A program made the translations under genes and the position numbers. Below the pieces are notes generated by a model. That model saw only the letters and a list, made by a program, of their open reading frames with translations. It had not been told where the DNA came from and did no database searches. From CAZJVD01 sp964549505 (GTDB lineage Bacteria; Bdellovibrionota; UBA1018; CAZJVD01), in the NCBI GenBank assembly GCA_964549505.1, contig CAZJVD010000001.1, positions 1 through 64,000 of the forward strand: 64,000 nucleotides of DNA, given 5' to 3'. Each line of letters starts with the position of its first letter. The first letter of the stretch is position 1. Of this stretch, positions 54,629 through 63,150 are shown in pieces.

Positions 54629-54645
54629 ATTAAATCCGCGTTTTT

Positions 54646-55137
54646 TCAAACTTCAACCATAAAGAGCTTTTCGCCAAACTCAATGGGCTGACCGTTCTCC
54701 ACCAATATCTGACGAATGGTCCCACCGAACTCAGCTTCGATCTCGTTCATCAGTTTCATCGCCTCAACGATACAGAGAGTGTCGCCGGCCTTGATGCGCG
54801 AACCCTCGCCGACGAATGGCGAAGATCCCGGAGAAGAGGAGCGATAGAATGTTCCGACAAACGGTGAGGTGATGGGTTTCCAATTTGCCGTCGCCGCCGA
54901 AGAACCGCTAGCTGCCTTAGGAGCGGCTGCCGGCGTCGTCGTCACGGCTGGCGTCTGCGGCGCAAACGCCGCCACGGGTACCGACGCAGCTCCGGCCGTC
55001 TTTAAGTGAAGACGCTGCGTACCGTCCTGCCAGTCTAACTCGACCAGTCCATTATCGCGCATGAGCTTCACGACCGAACTGAGCGCTTGAGGATCGGGAC
55101 CGAGCTTAGACTTAGTTGGAGGCTTTTTTATTCCCAT
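54646..55137 (-). CDS. accB: biotin carboxyl carrier protein of acetyl-CoA carboxylase
   Basis: Carries the carboxyl group for the first step of fatty acid synthesis. The 163-residue protein has a helical N-terminal part (LSSVVKLMRDNGLVELDW), an Ala/Pro-rich linker, and the C-terminal biotinyl domain with the modified Lys in CIVEAMKLMNEIEAE. Starting at the ATG at 55137; an in-frame TTG three codons upstream is less likely. Followed by accC and preceded by efp. Confidence 0.95.
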   Translation of the reverse strand: MGIKKPPTKSKLGPDPQALSSVVKLMRDNGLVELDWQDGTQRLHLKTAGAASVPVAAFAPQTPAVTTTPAAAPKAASGSSAATANWKPITSPFVGTFYRSSSPGSSPFVGEGSRIKAGDTLCIVEAMKLMNEIEAEFGGTIRQILVENGQPIEFGEKLFMVEV

Positions 55138-55214
55138 TGGAGTCAATTATCATATTGAGCAAGCCGGGCCAATAGGCCATCCCAAAGCCGAATATGGCTG
55201 GTTACGGAGCTATT

Positions 55215-55769
55215 TTATTTATTGACCTTTTCGTTATAGCTGCCGTCGCGCGTGTCGACCTTGATCATATCGCCTTCCTTGATATGGAAAGGCACGGTGA
55301 CCACGGCACCACTTTCGACCGTCGCTGGTTTTCCGCCACCACTCGCAGTGTCACCGCGAATGCCAGGCTCCGTGCGAACGACCTTAAGCTCGACAAAGTT
55401 CGGAAGCTCCACGCCAATAGGGCGATCATTGTAGATCATGACCTGGACCTGAATGTTCTCTTTGAGAAAATCTTTTCCTTCGCCAATCGTTTCATCCGAG
55501 ATGATCGTTTGCTCGTAGGACTTCAGATCCATGAATGCAAAACCGACGGCGTCTTTATAGAGAAACTGCATTTCTTTGATTTCCATATTCGCGCGATCGA
55601 CCTTGTCGTTCGATTTGAACGTGCGTTCGATCACATTGCCGTTCAACATGTTCCGAAGTTTGGTTCGCGTGAACGCGCTACCCTTCCCTGGTGACACATG
55701 TTGAAAATCAACAACGGAATACGGAACCCCTTCAATCTCAATCTTGAGACCTTTCCGAAACTGATTCAT
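55215..55769 (-). CDS. efp: elongation factor P
   Basis: Relieves ribosome stalling at polyproline. The 184-residue three-domain protein has the loop HVSPGKGSAFTRTKLRN with K29 in the position modified in E. coli (Lys34), and the middle and C-terminal domains with IGVELPNFVELKVVRTEPG and TVPFHIKEGDMIKVDTRDG. No epmA/epmB-type modification genes are in the window. The pil-efp-accB-accC order is found in several deltaproteobacterial genomes. Confidence 0.96.
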   Translation of the reverse strand: MNQFRKGLKIEIEGVPYSVVDFQHVSPGKGSAFTRTKLRNMLNGNVIERTFKSNDKVDRANMEIKEMQFLYKDAVGFAFMDLKSYEQTIISDETIGEGKDFLKENIQVQVMIYNDRPIGVELPNFVELKVVRTEPGIRGDTASGGGKPATVESGAVVTVPFHIKEGDMIKVDTRDGSYNEKVNK

Positions 55770-55828
55770 GGCGTACATACTAAAGTGGTAGCAGGGAAAC
55801 TAAGACGGGTCAAACACGACTCGGTGTG

Positions 55829-55861
55829 GCTACCAAATGGTGCCTGACACTATTTGGTAGC
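55829..55861. repeat. hairpin with GGTGCCTGACAC core (REP-like)
   Basis: A 10-base stem (GCTACCAAAT paired with ATTTGGTAGC) around a 13-base loop containing GGTGCCTGACACT. The right end overlaps the last four codons and stop of the TPR gene. The core word resembles the GGTGTCAGGCACC palindrome that, from memory, is common near REP-associated transposases; that link is inference. Confidence 0.7.
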
Positions 55862-56425
55862 GCGGTAGCGTTGGACGCTGGCGAGCATGCTGTGGAGTCG
55901 CTCTACGCGATTCATCCAACGACGTTTTTTTTCATCGGGATCGTCAAAAACCGCCGTCTCGGCTGGCTTGATTTCAAAATCGTGCGCAACGACCATCGCA
56001 CCACTCGAATACGCCTGTCCTTCGAGCTCGTGGACCATCCTAGCCGTCTCTGCGTCCATCGGATTGAAGTACAAAAGCATTTTGTAAGCTGAGAGCGCGT
56101 CGGTCACGTTTCCGATCATGAGGTGGCTCTCTGCCACGAGCCTCTGCGCCAGTAAATTATCAGGGCTGTCTTGGAGAACGTCCGCGAGCGTGGTCACCAC
56201 CTGACCGTAGTTTTTCCGATCAAAAAGAGCGCGCGCCATGGCGACTTTTCCACCTGAAAACTTTGGGTGGATCTTGAGTCCCTCACGGCAAATCTCAATC
56301 GCCTCGTCGAGAAGTCCTGCCTTTCGGTAAGCCTCAGCAAGCGGCGCGAACACCCGCGAGCGTGGATTCTCTTGGTACGACTTGAGATAGCGGTAGAGCA
56401 TTGGTGATTGCGTATCAGCAACCAT
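55850..56425 (-). CDS. TPR protein downstream of pilQ
   Basis: A 191-residue cytoplasmic protein with four TPR-like repeats (SRVFAPLAEAYRKAGLLDEA, CREGLKIHPKFSGGKVAMAR, DSPDNLLAQRLVAESHLMIG, YFNPMDAETARMVHELEGQA). No signal peptide. Its start shares one base with the pilQ stop, so it belongs to the pilMNOPQ operon and may assist pilus assembly. The 3' end is covered by the hairpin element at 55829. Confidence 0.82.
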   Translation of the reverse strand: MVADTQSPMLYRYLKSYQENPRSRVFAPLAEAYRKAGLLDEAIEICREGLKIHPKFSGGKVAMARALFDRKNYGQVVTTLADVLQDSPDNLLAQRLVAESHLMIGNVTDALSAYKMLLYFNPMDAETARMVHELEGQAYSSGAMVVAHDFEIKPAETAVFDDPDEKKRRWMNRVERLHSMLASVQRYRATK

Positions 56426-58353
56426 TATCCCGTTAGACCTGCCTTCTTCGTGTTCAAGATTCGTGGAGTTACAAAGATGAAAAGTTCCGAGCGAAGATCG
56501 ATGGTCGTCTTCGTACCAAACAACACACCGAGGATCGGAAGATCTTTCAGCACAGGAAACCCTACGTTTGTAATGTTTTTCTGCGAAATATAGATCCCAC
56601 CGATTACCAGTGTCGATCCGCTGAGTACGAGGACCTTGGTGTCGATGTTTCTCTTACCAATACCGGAACCTGATCCACCTTGTAGTGATATAGGAACGTC
56701 ACGCGAAATCTTTAGATCGAGCAGAACGTTCTCATCGTTGGTCACAGTCGGGGTGACGTCCAAGCTAATGTTCGCGTCTTGCACCTCAGCACCCGTGACA
56801 AGCGTTCCCGTTTCTGTCGTACTCGTCGTTGGAATCAGAACCGGAATCGATTGCAGGATTTTTGCCTTTTCCTTATTGAGCACAACCGTTCGTGGCGACG
56901 AAACAACTTTGACAAGATCGTCCCCGGCCTGCATCGCCAAGATCGCTGACAAGCGATAGTCGTTTCCAAGAAACCCAATCACCGGGCTGTATCCGAAAGC
57001 ACCGCCACCGTTGGCCAGCGCCGCGATCCCACTACCGGAGAACGGCTGACTGGTTCCGCCACCCGTTGCGTTCGGAAGACTCACCAGACTATCCAACGCG
57101 TTTCCGCCGTTGAAACTCATGAAACTCGGATCTTCGGGATCGACGTTCGCAGGAGCCTGCTTTTGAACACCCAGACGACCACCAATCGTGAAGTTAGCTC
57201 CTTCCGTCGCTTCCACAATCTTCGATTCGATCAAGACTTGAGGAGTTTGTGTGTCGAGAAGCTCGATAAGTTTGCCCATCCGATCCAAGTTCTCTTGAAT
57301 ATCTTGGATGATCACCGAGTTCGTACGCTTGTCCGTATCGATCTTACCTTGAGACGTTCCCGTCGTAGAACTGGCTTTGAAGCTCGTGAGAACTTTTGCA
57401 ATATCGCCGATCGCAGCATAGCTAATCGGATACACTCGCGTGATCAGGGGAGCGGTCGCTTCAGCTGCCTTCTTTGCTTCGAGCTGTTGCTTCTTCTCGG
57501 AAGTTAGATTGGCGAGCGTCAAGATACGCAAAATATTGTGGCTTCGCTCTGCTCCTAGCGAAAGTGTCGTGAGAACGACATCGAGTGCCTGGTCCCACGG
57601 AACATCCACAAGCGACAGTGTGATTTTACCGCCGACGCCTTGACCGAGAATGATATTGAATCCACTAGCCTCACTGATCAATCGAAACACATCTTGAACA
57701 TCCGCGTCCCGAACTTGAAGACTGATGGGCGACCCGCGAAAGTTCTTTGTTTGGCGGCTCTGCATGTAGAGCGCGAGATTTTCATCTGCAACTTCCTGGA
57801 CACCGTTCGGCAGTGCCGCAGCTTTTTGCACAGCCACCGCATCGACAGGCGCCGCCGCGTCCGCACCATCGGCCGATTGCTTGTCCGACGACCCCGACGC
57901 TGTTGCAGCGAAGCGAATGACAATCTTTCCGGTCTCCGTGCTCACCGATGGCTCTTGAAAACTCTTGAGCGTCGTCACCACACGCACCTCATCGGCGCCG
58001 TCCCCAATCATGTACGGACTGACGAGAAGAACCGGGCTATCAAACGAAGACGTGTTGAGTTTTCGCGAAGCCATGGAACCCAGCTTGGCTCCCTGAATGT
58101 CGACAATGAACTGATTGTCCGCAACATTCTTCGTCTGCGTGTAATTGAGCTCGCCACTGCCTTTGATCTCGATCGTGCTCGCGCCATCGTGAACGCTGAA
58201 GTCAATCGAACTGATCTCGGTCTGAGCCCAAGTTACTCCTCCGACCATGAGACAAATCTGCACCCAAACCAGTACCCAAACCTGTACACTGGCGAATACC
58301 GTCACCGGTCGTGTTGTCGTTTTCATCTTAAGTGTTGCCTTCATGGCGTTCAC
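56425..58353 (-). CDS. pilQ: type IV pilus secretin PilQ
   Basis: Forms the outer-membrane channel for the pilus. The 642-residue protein has a signal peptide, one AMIN domain (ISSIDFSVHDGASTIEIKGS), the STN/N0 region (SLQVRDADVQDVFRLISEAS, NIILGQGVGGKITLSLVDVP), a secretin N1 repeat and the secretin core (VLIESKIVEATEGANFTIGG, VKVVSSPRTVVLNKEKAKIL, ISLDVTPTVTNDENVLLDLK, LVIGGIYISQKNITNVGFPV). It is complete and typical, last of the pilMNOPQ set, coupled to pilP by ATGA. Confidence 0.97.
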   Translation of the reverse strand: MNAMKATLKMKTTTRPVTVFASVQVWVLVWVQICLMVGGVTWAQTEISSIDFSVHDGASTIEIKGSGELNYTQTKNVADNQFIVDIQGAKLGSMASRKLNTSSFDSPVLLVSPYMIGDGADEVRVVTTLKSFQEPSVSTETGKIVIRFAATASGSSDKQSADGADAAAPVDAVAVQKAAALPNGVQEVADENLALYMQSRQTKNFRGSPISLQVRDADVQDVFRLISEASGFNIILGQGVGGKITLSLVDVPWDQALDVVLTTLSLGAERSHNILRILTLANLTSEKKQQLEAKKAAEATAPLITRVYPISYAAIGDIAKVLTSFKASSTTGTSQGKIDTDKRTNSVIIQDIQENLDRMGKLIELLDTQTPQVLIESKIVEATEGANFTIGGRLGVQKQAPANVDPEDPSFMSFNGGNALDSLVSLPNATGGGTSQPFSGSGIAALANGGGAFGYSPVIGFLGNDYRLSAILAMQAGDDLVKVVSSPRTVVLNKEKAKILQSIPVLIPTTSTTETGTLVTGAEVQDANISLDVTPTVTNDENVLLDLKISRDVPISLQGGSGSGIGKRNIDTKVLVLSGSTLVIGGIYISQKNITNVGFPVLKDLPILGVLFGTKTTIDLRSELFIFVTPRILNTKKAGLTG

Positions 58354-59081
58354 TCCTCTTCCGTGGGTTTCTTCTTTTCTAAATCCTTATTGATCTGCTT
58401 CTCGATGGCGCGCATCAGCTTTTTTGACAGCTCCGTGTCCCCAGTTCCGCCAGCATCTGCCGTCGGCGGTGCTTCGACTTGGACGGAGTTAGGCACTGGA
58501 GCCGGAGCAGGCGGTGCCATAGGGATTGGTGGATCCTGCATCGGATTCGACTGAGGCTCTTGCTCCTCAATACCCGTTTGCGCTGACGCGCTCGAGCCGC
58601 CGATCACGTCGACTTTTTTTCCAGCCGCTAATCTGAGCTCGGTCACTAATGTCTCTTTATTGCCGAGCAGATTCACAATCTGCTCGTGCACAACAATACT
58701 CTCCGGCGTGATGGCTTTGATCACACCATTCTGCGTTCCAATTTTCTGTCCCTGCTTCACAAAATACGTCTTATTGTTCGGCCCTTGAATCATCGCACGC
58801 ACACGCCCCGGACCTGTGATCACACCCAGAATTTTATAATCCGTGAGATTGAACTGTTCGAGCTCCGTTCGCGCCCCGCCACCCGAGCGAAGTGCGGCGA
58901 GATTGGGCATCTTGAAAGGATCGCGAAGTTTGAGCACCTCTTCGAGCGTCGGCGCTCGACTGGTAACAGACAGCGGTGAAGACTGGGCGTCGGATGCGTT
59001 AGGTTCGTTAGGCTCGGCGGCCCAACCACGAGCCAAGGCACCGAACGCTACGACGACGGCGATATAGAACCATCGCTTCAT
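58350..59081 (-). CDS. pilP: type IV pilus lipoprotein-like subunit PilP
   Basis: A 243-residue periplasmic protein linking PilNO to PilQ. Residues at about 50-160 carry the PilP pattern: RDPFKMP-type segment (LKLRDPFKMPNLA), FNLTDYKILGVITGPGRVRA, GQKIGTQNGVIKAITPESIV. A signal peptide is present, but there is no lipobox Cys, unlike many PilP proteins. The C-terminal 90 residues are Pro/Ala rich with a charged end. Coupled by ATGA to pilO and pilQ. Confidence 0.92.
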   Translation of the reverse strand: MKRWFYIAVVVAFGALARGWAAEPNEPNASDAQSSPLSVTSRAPTLEEVLKLRDPFKMPNLAALRSGGGARTELEQFNLTDYKILGVITGPGRVRAMIQGPNNKTYFVKQGQKIGTQNGVIKAITPESIVVHEQIVNLLGNKETLVTELRLAAGKKVDVIGGSSASAQTGIEEQEPQSNPMQDPPIPMAPPAPAPVPNSVQVEAPPTADAGGTGDTELSKKLMRAIEKQINKDLEKKKPTEEE

Positions 59082-59773
59082 CGACGGCCTCCGGGAGGCG
59101 GCTGAATCGGACGACCCGGCGGTTTGCCAGGCACAGGTTGAGACGGTTCGCCCTTCTCAGCACTGGTCGCCACGCGATCCGCCTCGGTTCCGCTGTAACG
59201 AAACGCGAGTAACTCAATCGTTCCCTTGATGGGTACAAACTTTGATTCCTGCGAGCCGTTTGGAAGAATCTCGAGCGCACCAATTTTAAGTATGTTCTGT
59301 GCGTTCGTAACATGAACGAGGAACGCGACAAGCTGTGCGTAGATCGCCTGAAACTCGAGGCGAAAGGGTTGCTGGACATAGAGTTCTTCGAGCCGCTCGG
59401 ACTCGGGCCTGAGTCCACGAACGGTCACGCGCATGCGTTTCGCTTCGGTGATCACGAACTTGATGATGGCTGGAACATCGAGCTCTTCAGAAAGCGTCGA
59501 CTTCATCTCTCCAAGTCGAATCGCCAGGGTCCGCAGCTCCTCGCGCTTACGATCGAGACCCGCCATGAACTCTTGAACTTCTTTGACACGTCTTCGAAGA
59601 CCGGCCGTCTGGGATTCCGTTTCTTTGTACTTCTTTTCCTTCTGAGCCAGCGGCGACATCGGGTCGCCTTGCACGAACTGGTAGTATGTCCAGCCTTCCC
59701 AAATCCCGAAGGCAAGGACGATCAAGAGAGCTGGGATTCGGTTTAAAAGAACCTTAATCTCTTCAAGGCTCAT
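59078..59773 (-). CDS. pilO: type IV pilus inner-membrane protein PilO
   Basis: A 231-residue bitopic protein: membrane helix at about 13-32 (ALLIVLAFGIWEGWTYYQFV), a periplasmic coiled coil (SQTAGLRRRVKEVQEFMAGL) and a ferredoxin-like domain (VRGLRPESERLEELYVQQPF, LEFQAIYAQLVAFLVHVTNA). It pairs with PilN. The Pro/Gly-rich C-terminus is extra. Three bases after pilN; coupled to pilP. Confidence 0.93.
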   Translation of the reverse strand: MSLEEIKVLLNRIPALLIVLAFGIWEGWTYYQFVQGDPMSPLAQKEKKYKETESQTAGLRRRVKEVQEFMAGLDRKREELRTLAIRLGEMKSTLSEELDVPAIIKFVITEAKRMRVTVRGLRPESERLEELYVQQPFRLEFQAIYAQLVAFLVHVTNAQNILKIGALEILPNGSQESKFVPIKGTIELLAFRYSGTEADRVATSAEKGEPSQPVPGKPPGRPIQPPPGGRR

Positions 59774-59776
59774 CGC

Positions 59777-60427
59777 TTACCTTCCCCTCGGACGCGGCGC
59801 TGTGAACGCACCACCTTCGTTCATCTTTTCCGTGGAGAAACTAAATTTTGCGATCTCAAGACCGAGGTCGTCGGCCTGTTGCGTGTCGTTCAAAATCAGA
59901 TTTGAAAACAGCACATTCTCTTTAAGACTGCGGAGAAACTCGGAAACCGTCGAGATACCCACTGCTTTTCCAGTCATCGAGACTTGCTCGTCGTTTATTT
60001 TTAGAGAATCGAGCCACACTTGCTCGGGGATGAGCCCCGACAGAGTTGTCAGGCGAGTGGTGGTTTCGTTACGATTGGAAACGAGCTTCTCGATAGCTTC
60101 AATTTTAGCTCGAATCGTGACTTCGTCTTTTTCGAGCTGCACCTTAATCGGCTCGACCGATTTCATCTTCGAGATTTCAGCGTTGAGTTGCGTCTGTTCT
60201 GTCGTGAGCTTTTTAATGCGTTCGTCGACCTCGGTGATTTTCTGATTCTTTAAATCAGAAACCACATAGCGACCCACCATGATCGCCGCGATCATGAGAC
60301 CGAGTTTGAGAAAAGGAAGGTCCTTGAGATCGGACGGATCGACCTTGAGGTTGCCGAGAAATCCGCCTTTGCCCTCACCGGCGAGAAACCCCGCTTTTTT
60401 CTTTTTCGCCAGATTGACGCGAATCAT
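59777..60427 (-). CDS. pilN: type IV pilus inner-membrane protein PilN
   Basis: A 216-residue bitopic protein. The short N-terminal MIRVNLAKKKK segment is the PilM-binding peptide (canonical MIxINLLP form is relaxed here). A membrane helix at about 38-55, a coiled coil (RIKKLTTEQTQLNAEISKMK) and a ferredoxin-like domain (LTTLSGLIPEQVWLDSLKIN, SVSEFLRSLKENVLF) follow. Coupled to pilM by ATGA. Confidence 0.93.
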   Translation of the reverse strand: MIRVNLAKKKKAGFLAGEGKGGFLGNLKVDPSDLKDLPFLKLGLMIAAIMVGRYVVSDLKNQKITEVDERIKKLTTEQTQLNAEISKMKSVEPIKVQLEKDEVTIRAKIEAIEKLVSNRNETTTRLTTLSGLIPEQVWLDSLKINDEQVSMTGKAVGISTVSEFLRSLKENVLFSNLILNDTQQADDLGLEIAKFSFSTEKMNEGGAFTAPRPRGR

Positions 60428-61470
60428 GTGCTACCCATCCGAATCGCGAGACCGAGCGGTACTGCGGCCACAGCAGCAATCGAAGCGACGTAATCCTGCG
60501 TGAAAACGGCCGGGTCGTAAGTGATCGCCTGAAACGGGTTCAATATCTGCACGCCCACACCCACGCCCTCTTGTACAATCCGTGAAAGATCGCCAATACG
60601 AGAGGCGCCTCCCGTCAGTAAGATAAACGAGACTGGAGCCGAAGCGGACGATGCGTTGTAGAAGTCGATGCCGCGCTTGATCTCAGCTGCAAAGTTTTCA
60701 GCCATGATCTGCATGAGGTCACTGACTTCTTGTGGCGTCCCGCCGCCACGACCGCCCACTTTCAATGCTTCTGCATCACTGAACGAAAGATTGAGATGCT
60801 TCTGAATCTCTTGTGTAAGATTTTTTCCACCCAGAGCGGAGTCTTTCGTGAACACGGGAACACCACCATGAATCACGATCATCTTCAGCGAGGCGGCGCC
60901 GATGTCGACGATACAAACAGCTTCGTTTTTGCTCGTCGGATAGCTCGCTTCAAAAAGGTTCTGAAGCGCAAAGAACTCGACGTCCATGATCTTCGGTTTC
61001 AGAGCGGCTTCCTCGATGATCGATGCGTAAGAATCCAAGAAAGTTTTCTTCACCGCGACCAGCAGCACATCCGTCTGTCCGGTCTCTGAACGATTCAGTG
61101 TCTCGTAATCCATGACGACTTCGGAAACATCGAAGGGCAGATACTGCTCCGCCTCCCAGAAAACCGTGTCTTGCAACTCTCGCGCATTGGGAACGTCGAT
61201 CATCATGCGTTTGATGATGACCGAGTTGCCCGCAAGTCCGGCGCAGATGGACTTCTTCTGCATGCGCAGCTGGTTTACGAGCGTGCGCAAACCCTCAGCG
61301 ACAGCAACGCCGTTGACGATCTCCCGGTTGACGATCGAGTCTTCGGGGAGTTGGATAGATCCGAAGTGGACCAGCTTCCAGGACTTTCTAACGCGCTTTA
61401 ATTCGACGAGCTTGATCGCACTCGAGCCAATGCTAAGCCCGATCGCTGCCTCGCCCCCAAAGGAAAACAT
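60424..61470 (-). CDS. pilM: type IV pilus assembly ATPase-fold protein PilM
   Basis: A 348-residue actin-like cytoplasmic protein. Start at the ATG at 61470, giving MFSFGGEAAIGLSIGSSAIK, the phosphate-1 loop region; also DVLLVAVKKTFLDSYASIIE, VCIVDIGAASLKMIVIHGGV (second phosphate loop) and FILLTGGASRIGDLSRIV (adenosine loop). It recruits PilN on the inner side of the membrane. First of pilMNOPQ; the 106-base gap upstream likely contains the promoter. Confidence 0.96.
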   Translation of the reverse strand: MFSFGGEAAIGLSIGSSAIKLVELKRVRKSWKLVHFGSIQLPEDSIVNREIVNGVAVAEGLRTLVNQLRMQKKSICAGLAGNSVIIKRMMIDVPNARELQDTVFWEAEQYLPFDVSEVVMDYETLNRSETGQTDVLLVAVKKTFLDSYASIIEEAALKPKIMDVEFFALQNLFEASYPTSKNEAVCIVDIGAASLKMIVIHGGVPVFTKDSALGGKNLTQEIQKHLNLSFSDAEALKVGGRGGGTPQEVSDLMQIMAENFAAEIKRGIDFYNASSASAPVSFILLTGGASRIGDLSRIVQEGVGVGVQILNPFQAITYDPAVFTQDYVASIAAVAAVPLGLAIRMGST

Positions 61471-61516
61471 TCCGATTTCGCCCCTCAAAGAGCGTCAGAA
61501 TTCGACACTCGACATA

Positions 61517-61522
61517 ATTGTA
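61517..61522 (-). promoter_or_regulatory. possible -10 box upstream of pilM
   Basis: TACAAT on the minus strand, preceded by TTGC, 46 bases before the pilM ATG. No clear -35 hexamer stands at the right distance, so it is a candidate only. Confidence 0.3.
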
Positions 61523-61576
61523 GCAACAAACCGCACCGAAGAGCGCGTAAAAAATTGCCGTGGTCACAGGCCGACA

Positions 61577-62197
61577 CTAGTTGAAAGCGAGTGCCGCCTC
61601 GCGACCTTTGATCAAAAGAATGACCATGCGGTCGAGTCGTGATTCTTCTACAACCGGCGACAGATCTTTGACGGGCACGATACCAATCCCAAGAATGGGG
61701 TGCGTGTTCCCTTCGATAGGATCGTAGCAGAACTGATCAACCATATTCGGAATTGAGAACCTGGTTGCGAGAGTAGGGTCGATAATTCGAAGACCCGCCG
61801 CCTCAAGCGGACTCAGTACGGTTCCGGACTCCACGGTGACAAACTGATCCGCTCCGCAGCCCTTCTCCGGTTGAGTCGGGGACTCGACAACATAACTGAG
61901 GGGTTCGCCGCCCGACACGAAGCGAAGTCTGCGCGCCTTTCGCTCACGCGCTGAGACCGTTGTCATCTCCACGATGAGCTCCGCAGTTTTTCGTGAGGCG
62001 CGTTTCGCCTGCCAACGCGGTCCTTGGTCCGAAATCACCGGTATCGACGAGAGCCCCAGAAAAACCAAAGCGGTGATCGCTATCCAGATCTTGCGACGGC
62101 GCTTTTCGCGGACCTCGAGCTTTTCCCAAAGCTCAAACGTTCGCCAACTCTCGCGTTCCCAGCGGTTCTCACCCGAATCTGTTTCGTGAATCGCCAT
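61577..62197 (-). CDS. bitopic membrane protein between pilD and pilM, unknown
   Basis: A 206-residue protein: a charged cytoplasmic N-terminus of about 37 residues (RTFELWEKLEVREKRRRK), one membrane helix (about 38-56, IWIAITALVFLGLSSIPVIS) and a periplasmic domain with two Cys (KGCGADQF, DQFCYDPI) that may form a disulphide. The layout resembles bitopic secretion proteins such as GspC, but I see no firm motif. Location between pilD and the pilM operon suggests a pilus or secretion role. Confidence 0.7.
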   Translation of the reverse strand: MAIHETDSGENRWERESWRTFELWEKLEVREKRRRKIWIAITALVFLGLSSIPVISDQGPRWQAKRASRKTAELIVEMTTVSARERKARRLRFVSGGEPLSYVVESPTQPEKGCGADQFVTVESGTVLSPLEAAGLRIIDPTLATRFSIPNMVDQFCYDPIEGNTHPILGIGIVPVKDLSPVVEESRLDRMVILLIKGREAALAFN

Positions 62198-62204
62198 AAA
62201 ATCC

Positions 62205-62222
62205 TAGGGTGTATCCTCATTT
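62205..62222. repeat. partial copy of the 62991-63069 element arm
   Basis: TAGGGTGTATCCTCATTT matches the outer arm TAGGGCGTGTCCTCATTT of the palindrome at 62991 at 16 of 18 positions. It ends at the pilD stop codon, so pilD is flanked by related sequences on both sides. No opposing arm is present here. Confidence 0.65.
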
Positions 62223-62968
62223 CAAAAAAACACAAATCGCGCTAAAAAGTCGCCAAAAAAGTAGTATCCCATGGCCCCTGCGACCAGAAAGGGCCCAAAC
62301 GGTACAGCGAGCTGCATGACGTCTTTCTCGCGCCGAAAAACTGCGTACCCAATACCAATCAAACTTCCCGTAAGAGAACTCACGAGAATCGTCGTTAGAA
62401 GACTTTGCGCACCCAAAAACCCACCTAGGTAAGCCATGAGCTTGATATCGCCTCCTCCAAGTCCCATGCGGCCGGTGATCTTCTGGTAGATCCATGCAAA
62501 CGCGAGAAACGTCCCGAACCCGAGCGCGGCACCGAGAAACGCTTGAACCGCACCGAGCGGAACAAATGGAGCTGTCAGAAGCGCAAACACCGCCCCGCCA
62601 ATCGAGATCGGATCAGGAATAATCCGGTGCTCGAGATCGATGAACACCACCGCGATCAGACCTGCAATCAGGACGAGATCGCGCACCAGAACGAGTGGTT
62701 GCTCACCCACTTCGCGAGCGACCACGAAAAAAACAACGCCCGTAAGCGCCTCGACCAAAGGATAACGCAGAGATATAGACGCCTTGCATCCACGACATCG
62801 GCCCATCTGCATCAAAAAACTCAAAACCGGAATGTTTTCGTACCACTTCAGACTGCGACCACAACGCGGGCACGCACTGCCCGGTCGAATCAGCGACTGG
62901 TCTTTCGGCAAGCGGACGATCACCACATTCAGAAAGCTTCCGATGACCAGCCCCAAAATCCCACTCAT
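62222..62968 (-). CDS. pilD: type IV prepilin peptidase/methyltransferase
   Basis: Cleaves and N-methylates prepilins. The 248-residue polytopic protein has GSFLNVVIVRLP, the zinc-type Cys pairs (ACPRCGRSLKWYENIPVLSF and GRCRGCKASISLRYP), and both catalytic Asp motifs (VVFIDLEHRIIPD and GGGDIKLMAYLGGFLG). The ATG at 62968 is preferred over an upstream GTG. Probably monocistronic or leading the gene at 61577. The 3' end touches the partial repeat. Confidence 0.96.
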   Translation of the reverse strand: MSGILGLVIGSFLNVVIVRLPKDQSLIRPGSACPRCGRSLKWYENIPVLSFLMQMGRCRGCKASISLRYPLVEALTGVVFFVVAREVGEQPLVLVRDLVLIAGLIAVVFIDLEHRIIPDPISIGGAVFALLTAPFVPLGAVQAFLGAALGFGTFLAFAWIYQKITGRMGLGGGDIKLMAYLGGFLGAQSLLTTILVSSLTGSLIGIGYAVFRREKDVMQLAVPFGPFLVAGAMGYYFFGDFLARFVFF

Positions 62969-62990
62969 GACTTCAATCGACGGTAGCACT

Positions 62991-63069
62991 TAGGGCGTGT
63001 CCTCATTTGTTATGACCGCTCGCGAATGGCAGTTCGACCCCAGGTCATAACAAATGAGGACACGCCCTA
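62991..63069. repeat. 79-base inverted repeat (REP-like)
   Basis: Two perfect 27-base arms (beginning TAGGGCGTGTCCTCATTTGT and ending TATGACC) around a 25-base loop (63018-63042). It lies 22 bases upstream of the pilD start and 81 before the last gene. A partial arm copy is at the other end of pilD. No T-tract and no transposase. Confidence 0.9.
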
Positions 63070-63113
63070 GCTTCAAGACTAATCGCGCCACCGTAATTTT
63101 GCAGAAAAAAACC

Positions 63114-63128
63114 TGAGAATCGTTCTCA
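63114..63128. promoter_or_regulatory. Fur-box-like palindrome
   Basis: TGAGAATCGTTCTCA, a 7-1-7 arrangement with 6 of 7 paired positions, resembles half-sites of Fur boxes such as TGATAATNATTATCA. It is 22 bases upstream of the ATG at 63151. Iron control of that gene is inference. Confidence 0.45.
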
Positions 63129-63150
63129 ATGTCTTGTCAGGCGAGAAAGA

